A DNA stretch of 64,000 bases from assembly GCA_031296915.1 (NCBI GenBank), contig JAVDPC010000029.1:22412-86411 (forward strand), written 5' to 3'. Numbering within the stretch: the stretch's first letter is position 1; the number at the start of each line of letters is the position of its first letter. Below are positions 17,622 to 26,614 of the stretch, piece after piece. The notes under the pieces were generated by a model that was not told the origin of the DNA, did not search any database, and worked only from the letters and a program-made list of their open reading frames with translations. The stretch comes from Cerasicoccus frondis. GTDB lineage: Bacteria; Verrucomicrobiota; Verrucomicrobiia; Opitutales; Cerasicoccaceae. A program made the position numbers and the translations under genes.

Positions 17622-19793
17622 CTAACGCAGCCCAAGGCTACGCCGCCAGAACCATTCAATGCCAAATACTGCCAATAAGGCCAGCAGAAACGCGAAATTC
17701 CGCGTCCAATGCGTCCGCTCTTCGATCAGTGGAATGCTGCTGGAAAGCCTCAGCTCGTCAATATCGTCCAACTCCTGCCAAGTGAAGTACTCGCCACCAG
17801 TAATCCGCGCCACGTCGCGTAAAACGCTTTCACGGAAGCGAAGATCTTCGTTTTCACGTCCGGCGCGGCGCGCGGCAAAATAAGCCGTGTGCTGCAAAAC
17901 CTCGCCATCCGGGAATTCAATTTCGTAATCGACACGATACTCACCGGGCTGGTCCAGCAATGCGTCACCCGCGAAATGCCCTGGGTCCGCCGCTTCCGGG
18001 ATCAAGTCCACTTCGGGCAAAATATCGCCGTTGGGCGCGGTAACGGTCGCGCGGATGCGGGCGTCTTCAGAGGGACGGAAATCACTGCCGCGCACTTCGA
18101 TGTCCAAGGCTACTGGACCGCCCAGACTCACCACTTCGCCCTGGAGCGGCAATTCAACGCGAGGCTTGCCTCCCATCGCCAACCAGGCAACCAACTGCTG
18201 CCAAAATGCGGTGTGCTGCTCGTTTTCACGCGCACTGGTCAACGCCCAGCGCCAGGTGCTTTCAGTGCCCAGGTAGGCGACACGGCCCGCGCCGTAAGCA
18301 TGAACGGCCAACACCGGTAGCCCAGGGCGCTCAGTCTCCGCTGCGACCCGCGCACCCAACGACAAGCCCGCTGGCTGGAAAAACAACGTCTCCGCAGGCA
18401 AATAGGGACCAGGAGGCATAGACAAGACGCCGGCCTTGGCGTCCTTAAACACCGGTTGCGGCGCGAGCTCGATCGGCGTTTGCTTCAAAACGCGGCCCAA
18501 CTCGCCCTCGCGGACGGGCAGCAAAGCCTTCAGGTCTTCCGGCATTTCATTAGGATCGCCGAGAAACAGCGCCCCCCCTCCCCGTCGCAGCAGATAATCT
18601 CGCAGCCCCTCGCGGGACTCGGGTTTCATCGCGTTTACGGCGGAGATATCCACGATCAGCACTGAGTGCGGAAAGAGTTCTTCCGAGCTTTCAGGAAATC
18701 CGGTCGCCGTTTCATCCATAGCGTCCCCATCGCCAAAGCCCTGTTTATAAAAGCGCTCGGGGCCGGTCTGAATAATGCACAGCCGCTGCAATTGGTCGTC
18801 GTCGCCAAGCGCCTGCTGCAAATAACGCCAAAACGGCCCCAGCCGCGCGCTCAGGTAGAGCAGGCTCTGGTTTTGCGGCAAGGTAATGTCCACCGCCGCA
18901 TAATCCAAGTCGTTGGCGCGGTTATAATCACCAGTGGCAGGCGTCTTGAGCATCGCACGGTAAACTTGCAATCCTGGCGCTTCCGGGATCGTGCTGAAAG
19001 TGACTTGGCTTTCCTGACCAGCCGGCAATTCCAACGCTTGGGATTCAATTAATACATCCTGCGCAAAAAGTTGCACCTCGGCCTTGCGCGCCTCACTGAA
19101 GTAATTGTTCACGGAAACCGTCAGCGTCAGCGGTTCGCCCAACGGAGCGGACTCGGGAGCGCTGGAAAACTGAACCGCAATGTCGCCCGGCGGGGTTGGC
19201 TCACCGATGCCCACGACGCTGATCGGAATGCCCGCTTCGCGCCAAGCCACAGCGGCGTCGGGTAAGCGCTCGCCTTGTAAGTTAATGCCGTCGCTCAGCA
19301 ACAAGGCGCCCCCCAGTTGCGCGCTGTCTAGAGTCCGCGTGTTCAGAAGCTGGTTCAGCCCGTTGCCCAATGCGGTGTCGCCGCTGCGGGCCGACCAATC
19401 CGCGCCAGCTTGCCAACCAGCCGCAATCGTCGAAGGCTCCAGCGCATATTGCTCTGCCAAACGCGCCCAGAGATTGTCCTCGGCATCGGTCTTCAGGGCC
19501 TCCTGCAGCACCCCCAAGCGAGTCTGCGCTTTCGCCAAATCAGCCGTTTCCATGCTCCGGGAAACATCGCCGACAATCGCCACTGCAAATTGACTCGCGT
19601 CCGGTAACTGCCGCGAAACAAAGGGATTGAGCAACAACAGGACGATCAACCCCACACCGACCACGCGTAATGCCGCCAGCCCCCAGGCCGCATTTTTCAT
19701 GACGGGGGGACGTTTCCACAGCGCCCAACCCGCCGCCGCCAAACCCGCCAGCATAATGGCCAAAGCGGGGAATGGGGTATCGAAGCCGGTCAT
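17622..19793 (-). CDS. membrane protein with VWA-like domain (BatA-type architecture)
   Basis: This 723-residue protein begins with two membrane segments (about 9-26 and 40-60), then a von Willebrand A-like domain whose metal site DVSRSM (MIDAS type DxSxS) is visible, and ALLLSDGINLQGE. A beta-sandwich stretch follows (about 225-310), then a region with a Gly-rich ALFLGDPNEMP loop and VHAYGAGRVAYLGTEST, as in the glutamine amidotransferase-like domains of such proteins, another beta domain, and a last membrane segment (NFAFLLALLAVFGIEWFW). Relatives lie in MoxR/DUF58/BatA clusters, but no MoxR ATPase is seen here. Envelope function, details unknown. Confidence 0.75.
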   Translation of the reverse strand: MTGFDTPFPALAIMLAGLAAAGWALWKRPPVMKNAAWGLAALRVVGVGLIVLLLLNPFVSRQLPDASQFAVAIVGDVSRSMETADLAKAQTRLGVLQEALKTDAEDNLWARLAEQYALEPSTIAAGWQAGADWSARSGDTALGNGLNQLLNTRTLDSAQLGGALLLSDGINLQGERLPDAAVAWREAGIPISVVGIGEPTPPGDIAVQFSSAPESAPLGEPLTLTVSVNNYFSEARKAEVQLFAQDVLIESQALELPAGQESQVTFSTIPEAPGLQVYRAMLKTPATGDYNRANDLDYAAVDITLPQNQSLLYLSARLGPFWRYLQQALGDDDQLQRLCIIQTGPERFYKQGFGDGDAMDETATGFPESSEELFPHSVLIVDISAVNAMKPESREGLRDYLLRRGGGALFLGDPNEMPEDLKALLPVREGELGRVLKQTPIELAPQPVFKDAKAGVLSMPPGPYLPAETLFFQPAGLSLGARVAAETERPGLPVLAVHAYGAGRVAYLGTESTWRWALTSARENEQHTAFWQQLVAWLAMGGKPRVELPLQGEVVSLGGPVALDIEVRGSDFRPSEDARIRATVTAPNGDILPEVDLIPEAADPGHFAGDALLDQPGEYRVDYEIEFPDGEVLQHTAYFAARRAGRENEDLRFRESVLRDVARITGGEYFTWQELDDIDELRLSSSIPLIEERTHWTRNFAFLLALLAVFGIEWFWRRSLGLR

Positions 19794-19927
19794 GGAAAAG
19801 GATTTAGAAACAAATGGTTTTAACTACGAATGGCGCGAAAGCACGCGAATTTCAAACTGTGAATTAGAAATTATCTGCCTGCTCCAGCCAATTCCGCCCC
19901 TGTTCGCGAGAATCGTAGTTTATCAGA

Positions 19928-20710
19928 TCACCGTGCACGCAGCGTGAACTGCTCACACTTGGTGGCGATGCCTAGTTCGACATCTATATCAACCAAAGTT
20001 CCACAAATGCGCACATCATTCGTCGCCACGGGCCAAACACGAGGTAGGCCATCAAGGAAGCGTAGGACGATCGGCTGAATTTCGCGGCCCAAAATGCTTT
20101 CATAGGGGCCGGTCATCCCGGCGTCGGTGTGGTAAGCCGTGCCCCGTGTCAGGATTGTCGCATCGCCCGTTGGAATGTGCGTGTGCGTGCCCACCACCAT
20201 TTGAGCGCGGCCATCCAGGTACCAGCCCATGGCGACTTTTTCCGAAGTGGTTTCGGCGTGAATTTCAGCCAAAATCGCGTCGCATTGCCCGTCCAATTCG
20301 GCGATCTTGGCGTCCGCGCAGCGAAACGGGCAGTCCGCATTGGTTTTCATGAACGTGCGTCCCAATACGGTGAACACGCCCAGCTTCATGCCTTTGCGCT
20401 CAATGATAAGATGCGTGCGACCAGGGTTTTCGGGGGGGAGGTTCGCCGGGCGACAAACACTGGCCAACGTCCCGATTTCATCCACAAATCCACGCTGATC
20501 CCAGACATGATCGCCCAAGGTAATGCCGTCGACTGCCGAATCCAGAATCTCGCCAGCGATTTTACCCGTGAGCCCCGAACCGGCGGCGGCGTTCTCACCA
20601 TTGGCCACGACGAAATCGAGCTCCAGCTCCTCCCGGAGTAATTGAACCTGGGCTTTGACAAATGCCCGCCCGGGCTTTCCGACGATGTCGCCAATGAATA
20701 AAATGCGCAT
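19928..20710 (-). CDS. YmdB/TIGR00282-family metallophosphoesterase
   Basis: Members hydrolyse 2',3'-cyclic nucleotides and, in Bacillus, influence biofilm and motility decisions. The 260-residue protein has all the metal-site motifs of the family: RILFIGDIVGKPGR, VANGENAAAGSG, TLGDHVWD, EIHAETTSEK and VGTHTHIPTGDA. The start at 20710 is preferred to an in-frame ATG five codons upstream because it opens on the first beta strand. The 134-base gap downstream, to the VWA gene, holds only a weak inverted repeat (CTACGA...TCGTAG). Confidence 0.92.
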   Translation of the reverse strand: MRILFIGDIVGKPGRAFVKAQVQLLREELELDFVVANGENAAAGSGLTGKIAGEILDSAVDGITLGDHVWDQRGFVDEIGTLASVCRPANLPPENPGRTHLIIERKGMKLGVFTVLGRTFMKTNADCPFRCADAKIAELDGQCDAILAEIHAETTSEKVAMGWYLDGRAQMVVGTHTHIPTGDATILTRGTAYHTDAGMTGPYESILGREIQPIVLRFLDGLPRVWPVATNDVRICGTLVDIDVELGIATKCEQFTLRAR

Positions 20711-20730
20711 GCCCCATGCACGCATGGGGA

Positions 20731-20757
20731 GGTTAAAGTTTAAAGGTTAAAGTTTGA
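20731..20757. repeat. AGGTTAAAGTTT-type repeat, left copy
   Basis: Two tandem units (GGTTAAAGTTTAAA, GGTTAAAGTTTGA) lie just before the YmdB-like gene start. An inverted copy lies at 21502-21518, so the pair flanks the NAD(P)-binding gene. Confidence 0.55.
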
Positions 20758-20776
20758 TGTAACCATTGCGACGCCC

Positions 20777-21460
20777 CTAACTTTCCACGGCGAGAGCCGA
20801 TTCCGACTGGCAGCTCACAATAGCCGGCGCTTCGTGGATCAGCGAATCGTCTTCCAACGCCGCAACCATGAATAGTGCAAAATCGATGCGCCGCGTAAGG
20901 TTGCTTTTGAGTATCTCGTCACCCACGTGGTGCGACCATGCAGGCAAGCCCTCGCTCTCGCCCTCCTCCAAATCGCTGCCACGGACTACGGTCCAGCGCC
21001 GATCACTCGCAAAGATACGACGACAGGCCTCGACCTGATCATCAATGTCCACCAGTCGCAGGAAGCGCGTGATTTTACTCACGACTGTAAGCATTGTCGT
21101 GAATAGTTTCGAATACTGGTCCTGCCCGTCCTTGGTAATGTGCCAGCCACAGGAGAATACGAGGCGCGCATCCGGCTCGGCAAAATCCAACACCGCCTGC
21201 GCCGTCCCAGAAGAATAGTCATCCACGCCCCACGGCACAAGGACAGTCAGCACACCATCGCAGCCCGCAACCGCTTTTTCGATCACCGCGCGGTCATTGG
21301 TCCGGCCCGGGATGATCGTTATCCGGTCCTTGAACGCATCTAGCTTCCCCACACTTTGCGGCCGACACACACCCACCACCTCATAGCCACGCTCCAGACA
21401 ATGCCGGACCATGTATTGACCGAGCTTCCCCGAGGCGCCGATGATGCAGGCTTTACGCAT
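20777..21460 (-). CDS. NAD(P)-binding Rossmann-fold protein (epimerase/SDR-like)
   Basis: A 227-residue protein with an N-terminal dinucleotide-binding fold: ACIIGASGKLGQYMVRHC, then RPQSVGKLDAFKDRITIIPGRTND and the following LVFSCGWHI. It resembles atypical SDR or NmrA-like proteins, which act as reductases, epimerases or redox sensors. The Tyr-x-x-x-Lys pair of classical SDRs is not evident, so the substrate and even catalysis are open. The ATG at 21460 gives the glycine-rich loop at its usual position near the N-terminus. Short inverted repeats flank the gene on both sides. Confidence 0.75.
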   Translation of the reverse strand: MRKACIIGASGKLGQYMVRHCLERGYEVVGVCRPQSVGKLDAFKDRITIIPGRTNDRAVIEKAVAGCDGVLTVLVPWGVDDYSSGTAQAVLDFAEPDARLVFSCGWHITKDGQDQYSKLFTTMLTVVSKITRFLRLVDIDDQVEACRRIFASDRRWTVVRGSDLEEGESEGLPAWSHHVGDEILKSNLTRRIDFALFMVAALEDDSLIHEAPAIVSCQSESALAVES

Positions 21461-21501
21461 GCACGGTAGATTGCGCCACTCCTCACTAAAGTCCATCAAG
21501 A

Positions 21502-21518
21502 GTTTGAACTTTAACCTC
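21502..21518. repeat. AGGTTAAAGTTT-type repeat, right (inverted) copy
   Basis: AGTTTGAACTTTAACCT is the reverse complement of the units at 20731-20757 with one or two changes. It lies upstream of the NAD(P)-binding gene and some 165 bases before ilvB. Confidence 0.5.
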
Positions 21519-21682
21519 TGCGTGACAAGGTGGTGTGAATAAATCCTTGCCCACTGGCATCCCCCACTCTAGCTTCCCGCGCCCTTGAGCCCTACATCCC
21601 GCTTTGGGATTGCCTTTGGCGTGCGAATGCCAAGGATGGAGGGTTTTCCACATACGAAAATAACCCAAACACATCGAAGACA

Positions 21683-23458
21683 ATGAAAACCGAATCAGTC
21701 GTTAACTTCCCGCCACAGGATGAGAAAGGTCCCGCTATGAAAGGCGCTGACGTTCTCGTCGCTTGCCTTGAGCGTGAGGGTGTCGACGTCGTCTTCGCTT
21801 ACCCAGGCGGGGCTTCGATGGAGTTGCACCAGGCCCTGACCCGCTCCAACAATATTCGCACCATCCTGCCGCGCCACGAACAAGGCGGCGGCTTCATGGC
21901 GCACGGCTATGCCCGCTCCACCGGCAAGGCCGGCGTCTGCATGGCCACCTCTGGCCCCGGCGCAACGAACCTCATCACCTGCATCGCCGACGCATTCATG
22001 GACTCGATCCCGCTGGTTGCGATCACTGGCCAGGTGTTCCAGGAACTCATCGGTAAGAGCGCCTTCCAGGAGACCGACTTTTTCGGCATGACCTTGCCGA
22101 TCGTGAAGCACAGCTTCCTCGTCCTCGAAGCTGAAGAGCTGCCTATGATCGTGAAGAAAGCCTTCGAAATCGCTACGACCGGCCGCCCAGGCCCCGTCGT
22201 GATCGACATCCCGAAGGACGTTCAGCAGAAGATCTGGGAGCCTGTGTTCCCTTCGAAGGTTGAAATCCCCGGCATGCGCCCGGTCCCCCACGCCTCGGAC
22301 GCAGAGCTGATCGAGGTCCTCCAGAAAATTGAAAACAGCCAACAGCCCGCGCTCTACATTGGCGGCGGCATCATCTCCTCGGAGTCCAGCCCTCAACTGC
22401 GCGAATTCGCGGAGCTCACCGGCGTGCCCGTTGCGTCGACGCTGATGGGCCTTGGCGCCTTCCCGGCTGACCACCCACAGAGCCTCTACTGGTTCGGCAT
22501 GCATGGCACCGTGGCCGGTAACTGGGCCGTTTGCGACAGCGATGTGCTCATCACCTTGGGCGCCCGATTCGACGACCGCATTACCGGCACCGTTTCCAAG
22601 TTTGCGCCCAACGCGCACATCGTCCACTTCGACATCGACGAAAGCGAGTTCAATAAGAACAAGTTCGCGCATCAGACCGTTTACACGGACGTCAAGTATG
22701 CGCTGACCCGGATGATCGAACTCATCAAGGCTGGCCACTTCAAGAAGCCTGACCTGAGCGCCTGGTTCACCACGATCAACCAATGGAAGCAGGAGCATCC
22801 GTATCCCTTCCACTACAAGCCCAGCGAACACATCCTGCAGCAGGACGCGATCAAGACCTTGTTCGAAGTCACCAAGGGTGAGGCGATCATCGCCACGGGC
22901 GTGGGCCAGCACCAGATGTGGGCGCCGCAGTATTACCACATCAGCGAGCCGCGCACGTTCATCAGCTCTCTCGGCCTTGGCACGATGGGCTTTGGCTACC
23001 CGGCTGCGCTTGGCGCCGCCGTTGCCCACCCGGACAAGCTCGTTGTCGACATCGACGGTGACGGCTCCTTCCTGATGAACATTCAGGAGCTCGCCACGGC
23101 CAAGATCGAAAAGATCAACGCCAAGATTCTGGTTCTGAACAACCAGCACCTCGGCATGGTGGTGCAGTGGGAAGACCGCTTCTACGACGGCGTTCGCGGC
23201 CACACCATTCTCGGCGATCCGAACAACATCGGCGGCCCGGACAACATGGATGCGATTTACCCGGACTACGTAACCGTCGCCCAGGGCTTCGGCATCCCCG
23301 CCAAGCGCGTTTATAAGAAGGAAGACCTCAAGGCCGCCATTGAAGAGATGGTCAACACCGAAGGGCCCTTCCTGCTCGACCTCATCGTGCCCTACACTGA
23401 GCACGTGCTGCCGTTCATCCCACAGAAGAAGTCAGCCAAGGAAATCCTCACCGACTAG
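21683..23458 (+). CDS. ilvB: acetolactate synthase large subunit
   Basis: IlvB joins two pyruvates (or pyruvate and 2-oxobutyrate) in branched-chain amino acid synthesis, using ThDP. The 591-residue protein has the ThDP-activating glutamate in [15 protein letters not shown], the central FAD domain ([12 protein letters not shown]) and the ThDP/Mg motif [16 protein letters not shown] with [12 protein letters not shown]. An N-terminal extension of about 17 residues precedes the second Met ([13 protein letters not shown]), which may be the real start. No ilvN regulatory subunit follows; the gene is monocistronic and closed by a terminator. GAAG before the ATG is one of the few Shine-Dalgarno-like sequences here. 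Confidence 0.95.
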   Translation: MKTESVVNFPPQDEKGPAMKGADVLVACLEREGVDVVFAYPGGASMELHQALTRSNNIRTILPRHEQGGGFMAHGYARSTGKAGVCMATSGPGATNLITCIADAFMDSIPLVAITGQVFQELIGKSAFQETDFFGMTLPIVKHSFLVLEAEELPMIVKKAFEIATTGRPGPVVIDIPKDVQQKIWEPVFPSKVEIPGMRPVPHASDAELIEVLQKIENSQQPALYIGGGIISSESSPQLREFAELTGVPVASTLMGLGAFPADHPQSLYWFGMHGTVAGNWAVCDSDVLITLGARFDDRITGTVSKFAPNAHIVHFDIDESEFNKNKFAHQTVYTDVKYALTRMIELIKAGHFKKPDLSAWFTTINQWKQEHPYPFHYKPSEHILQQDAIKTLFEVTKGEAIIATGVGQHQMWAPQYYHISEPRTFISSLGLGTMGFGYPAALGAAVAHPDKLVVDIDGDGSFLMNIQELATAKIEKINAKILVLNNQHLGMVVQWEDRFYDGVRGHTILGDPNNIGGPDNMDAIYPDYVTVAQGFGIPAKRVYKKEDLKAAIEEMVNTEGPFLLDLIVPYTEHVLPFIPQKKSAKEILTD

Positions 23459-23524
23459 CAGCGTCCCGCTGCACCGGAGAGTCGGCCGCTGGCCGATAGC
23501 TGCGAGGCAAACGAAAGTGTTTCG

Positions 23525-23559
23525 AAACGCGTCCCATACGGGGCGCGTTTTTTGTTTTT
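23525..23559 (+). terminator. rho-independent terminator after ilvB
   Basis: A stem AAACGCG-CCC / GGG-CGCGTTT with a short ATAC loop leads into TTTTTTGTTTTT, about 67 bases after the ilvB stop. Confidence 0.88.
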
Positions 23560-23565
23560 ACGCGG

Positions 23566-23620
23566 AAGCGGCATCTTGCCGCTTTGGACGATTTAGCAAA
23601 TAAAGCGGCTAGAAGCCGTT
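23566..23620. repeat. pair of small AGCGGC palindromes
   Basis: AAGCGGCA-TCT-TGCCGCTT (23566-23584) is followed by AAGCGGCT-AGA-AGCCGTT (23603-23620). The wording resembles arms inside the 274-bp element at 31592, so they may be relics of one family of intergenic repeats. Confidence 0.5.
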
Positions 23621-23641
23621 TCTACATTCGTACAACAACCC

Positions 23642-24331
23642 CTACTTGAAGAGGTTATACTTCAAAATCGCGTAGATTGCGCGGAAACCGTCCTTGTAAC
23701 CAATCTTTTTACCTTCTTCGTAAGTACGGCCATAGTAGGAAATGCCTACCTCGAAAATGCGCACTTTGAGTTTCGCCACCTTTGCGGTAATCTCGGGCTC
23801 GAAGCCAAAACGATTTTCCTCAACCTCGATCTGGTCAATGATCTCTTTGCGGAAGACCTTGTAGCAGGTTTCCATGTCGGTGAGATTGATGTTGGTGAAG
23901 GCGTTGGAAAGAAACGTCAGGAACTTGTTGCCCAGCATGTGCCAGTAGTAAACCACGCGATGGGATTCCCCCCCGGCAAAACGCGAGCCATAAACGACAT
24001 CCGCCTTGCCGTCCAGAATCGGCTTGAGTAGCTTGGGGTATTCCTGCGGATCGTATTCCAGGTCCGCATCCTGAATGATGACGATGTCGCCCGTTGCTGA
24101 TTTGAAACCAGTGCGCAGCGCGGCGCCCTTGCCCTGATTCACCTCGTGATAAACGATCTGGCTAACTTCCGGCTTTATTTTTGCCTCCAGAATGTCCCGG
24201 GTGCCGTCAGTGGAGTAGTCATCGACGACGATAATTTCCATATCGTCCACGGGCGAAGCTTTCACCGCAGCAATGACAGATTCGATAGTAGCAGACTCGT
24301 TATAACACGGAATAACGATAGATAGTTTCAT
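23642..24331 (-). CDS. family 2 glycosyltransferase (dolichyl/polyprenyl-phosphate sugar synthase type)
   Basis: A 229-residue cytoplasmic-face GT-A enzyme without the C-terminal membrane anchors of DPMIII-type enzymes. It shows the nucleotide-binding [28 protein letters not shown], the [10 protein letters not shown] loop, the DxD-like QDADLEYDP and the acceptor-site segment [13 protein letters not shown]. Relatives pass mannose or glucose from a nucleotide sugar to polyprenyl phosphate. It follows rsmE by 45 bases on the same strand. Confidence 0.9.
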   Translation of the reverse strand: MKLSIVIPCYNESATIESVIAAVKASPVDDMEIIVVDDYSTDGTRDILEAKIKPEVSQIVYHEVNQGKGAALRTGFKSATGDIVIIQDADLEYDPQEYPKLLKPILDGKADVVYGSRFAGGESHRVVYYWHMLGNKFLTFLSNAFTNINLTDMETCYKVFRKEIIDQIEVEENRFGFEPEITAKVAKLKVRIFEVGISYYGRTYEEGKKIGYKDGFRAIYAILKYNLFK

Positions 24332-24376
24332 CGCGGGACACCGTATGCGGGCGATCCCCGTAAAAGCGAGGCAAAA

Positions 24377-25090
24377 TCACATCCGTCCCCAACCGGCCAA
24401 CAATACAGAAACACTTGCCAGACAAGCAGCTTCCGTTCGCAAGACGCGCTCGCCCAGGCTGGCCAGTTGAAAACCAGCGCCACGCAACAAATCCCGCTCC
24501 TTCGCAGACCAGCCTCGCTCCGCGCCAATGGCGAGCGTGGTCGGTTGCTCAGGCAGATTCAATGATGACAGCGGCCCAACTCCTTCATAAACATCGAGCG
24601 CAGCCTGACCCGGCGTGGCGACAGCGGTAAGGGCATCAGCCAATTTGGGAAAATGCCGCACCTCGGGCAATTGCGTGGCAAAGCCCTGCTCCGCCCCCTG
24701 CCAAAGACGTTCACGCCATTCCTCGCTCGACCAGAGTTTGCTGCTCGCATACGAGGCCTCACCTTTTTCGGCTTGAAAGAAATCCAGTCCGGCCACCCCG
24801 AGACACGCGGCCTCGAAGAGCACGCGGCGTGCAGTTTGCGGACGCGGCACGCCCACCAATAACCGAATCGGGTGTGTGACCGGCGCCTGCGTTTCCCAAG
24901 CGATATCGAGCCGCATGCCAGCGGGGCCATCTTCCACGATTTTGCCCAGGCCGCGCACGCCATTCACCACCCCTACATAGACGGGATCACCCACGCCCAG
25001 CCGGATCACTTCACGAATGTGCCTCGCGCGGGGGTCGTTGGTCGGAATCAGCGCCGCTTCTTCAGCCGTCTGGAACAAAATGAGATTCAC
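24377..25090 (-). CDS. rsmE: 16S rRNA (uracil-1498-N3)-methyltransferase
   Basis: RsmE methylates U1498 of 16S rRNA using S-adenosylmethionine and has a SPOUT trefoil knot. The 237-residue protein shows the N-terminal PUA-like segment (ARHIREVIRLGVGDPVYVG), then RPQTARRVLFEAACLGVAGLDFF and the knot motif IGAERGWSAKERDLLRGAG...SLGERVLRTEAACL. It starts at a GTG (25090). The gene is divergent from the TolC-family gene, with 120 bases between starts. Confidence 0.93.
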   Translation of the reverse strand: MNLILFQTAEEAALIPTNDPRARHIREVIRLGVGDPVYVGVVNGVRGLGKIVEDGPAGMRLDIAWETQAPVTHPIRLLVGVPRPQTARRVLFEAACLGVAGLDFFQAEKGEASYASSKLWSSEEWRERLWQGAEQGFATQLPEVRHFPKLADALTAVATPGQAALDVYEGVGPLSSLNLPEQPTTLAIGAERGWSAKERDLLRGAGFQLASLGERVLRTEAACLASVSVLLAGWGRM

Positions 25091-25210
25091 GGCAGCAGCG
25101 TCAGGGTTACCTCCCCCCTCGGCAAACCTTTATCACCGCACAACCCGCCTTGGAAAAAGGAAAATGTTTGCCATCCCCCCGCCCTTCCCGCTTGTTACTC
25201 GTTTTTTCGC

Positions 25211-26614
25211 ATGTTCGGAGCACCACTCACCAAGACGCTGATTCGCACAACGGCTGCCCTCATTGCCTTACTGGCGGCGCCACACGTCCAGGCGGACGCC
25301 ACCCTCAGCTTGCCCGAGACGGTTTTCCCGGAGCTGGAGTCCATTTTGAAGCAAATGGAGGGAGAATCGCCCGACATGCTGATCCGCCGCGCGCAGGTCC
25401 AAGCGGCGGAAGCGGCTGAGCAGTCTCGCTTGGCGCCAAAATGGCCACAGGTTCGCCTGAATCTCCAGATGATGAACCGCAGTGAATTCCGGAGCAGCGA
25501 CCCAACCTACCAGAACACCACGCAGCCGTTTGGCATCGCCCGTCTGGAACAGGAGCTTTACCACTGGGGCGCACTCGACGCCCACCGCGACATTGGTAAA
25601 TTTGAAAAGGCCATAGCCGACAACAATTATCAGGAAACCTATCGCCTACTGACCCTCCGCGTGCGCAGCCTCTACCTTCGTCTGCTATTCGCCCGCGAAC
25701 AAGTTGGCTTCTACCAAGCAGAGTCCAATCGCTTACAGCAAAGCTTGTCCCGGAGCCAACAGCAGTCCGATGCAGGTCGCATTACGGCAGACCAATTGGA
25801 AAGCGACCGACTCAATCTGGAAGAGTCCGACATCCAGCTCGACCGCTCGCGCGACGAAGCCCAAATGCTGGAGGAAGACCTGCGTCTGGCATCCGGCTGG
25901 CAAGGCCCGATCAATGGACCAACCGATGGGCTTCTGCAGCGCTTTCAAGCCTTGGCGCTCGAGGAAGCCGAGTCCGCCGCAGAGATCATTACCAGCCAAG
26001 CCCCCCCCTCCGTTGAGTATCTAAACAAACAACAACAGCTCAACATTGCCGAGGCCAACTACACGCAAATCCGCTCGCAAAACCTGCCCTTGCTCGACTT
26101 CGTCACCGAGGCTTATCAGGACCAGATCGCCACCCAAGGTCGCGACAACATCGACCGTACCGTGCTCGCCGTTTACTTGCGTGTAAACTGGCACATCTTC
26201 GACGGTTTTCAGACCAAATGGGAAAAGATCCGCTCCAAGGCTGAGCAGCGCGCCCTGCAAGTCCAGGCCGAGCACATCGCAGAAAAGGATAAGCTCGACG
26301 TCGAGCGTCTCAAACGCGAACGCAAGTTGATCGAGCGTGACATTGCCCTATGGGAGCGCCGAGTGAGCCTGAGCGACAACCAGCTCAAGCGCGTGCAGGT
26401 GGACCGCGAGAAAAACACCGCCACTGAAAACGACCTCCTCAGCGCGCAAAACACCCTGCTGGCCGACCGCCTGACTCTCGCCAACTACCGTCTCAGCCTG
26501 TTCAACAACTCTACCGAACTACTCTCTCTTTACGGCAAGGATCCCTTCGGCGCTCCGAAGCACCCGGCGATCAAACCAGTCGAAGAGGAATTCGATGAGA
26601 ACTTTTTCTGGTAA
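25211..26614 (+). CDS. TolC-family outer-membrane efflux protein
   Basis: This 467-residue protein forms the outer-membrane duct of a tripartite exporter. It has a signal peptide (LIRTTAALIALLAAPHVQA) and the two long coiled-coil hairpin repeats of the family (about 45-250 and 255-455), rich in Gln, Glu, Leu and Arg. The frame stays open far upstream, but the ATG at 25211 gives a signal peptide and avoids overlap with rsmE. Its stop shares bases with the next start (TAATG), so it is coupled to the adaptor gene. A C8 tract lies at 26001-26008 (Ala-Pro-Pro). Confidence 0.9.
   Translation: MFGAPLTKTLIRTTAALIALLAAPHVQADATLSLPETVFPELESILKQMEGESPDMLIRRAQVQAAEAAEQSRLAPKWPQVRLNLQMMNRSEFRSSDPTYQNTTQPFGIARLEQELYHWGALDAHRDIGKFEKAIADNNYQETYRLLTLRVRSLYLRLLFAREQVGFYQAESNRLQQSLSRSQQQSDAGRITADQLESDRLNLEESDIQLDRSRDEAQMLEEDLRLASGWQGPINGPTDGLLQRFQALALEEAESAAEIITSQAPPSVEYLNKQQQLNIAEANYTQIRSQNLPLLDFVTEAYQDQIATQGRDNIDRTVLAVYLRVNWHIFDGFQTKWEKIRSKAEQRALQVQAEHIAEKDKLDVERLKRERKLIERDIALWERRVSLSDNQLKRVQVDREKNTATENDLLSAQNTLLADRLTLANYRLSLFNNSTELLSLYGKDPFGAPKHPAIKPVEEEFDENFFW

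Noticed and set aside
21695-23404. A 569-codon open frame opposite ilvB
   Set aside because: Its product is an unlikely mix of Val, Asp and His and the plus-strand frame is a certain acetolactate synthase; the antisense frame is a by-product of codon bias.
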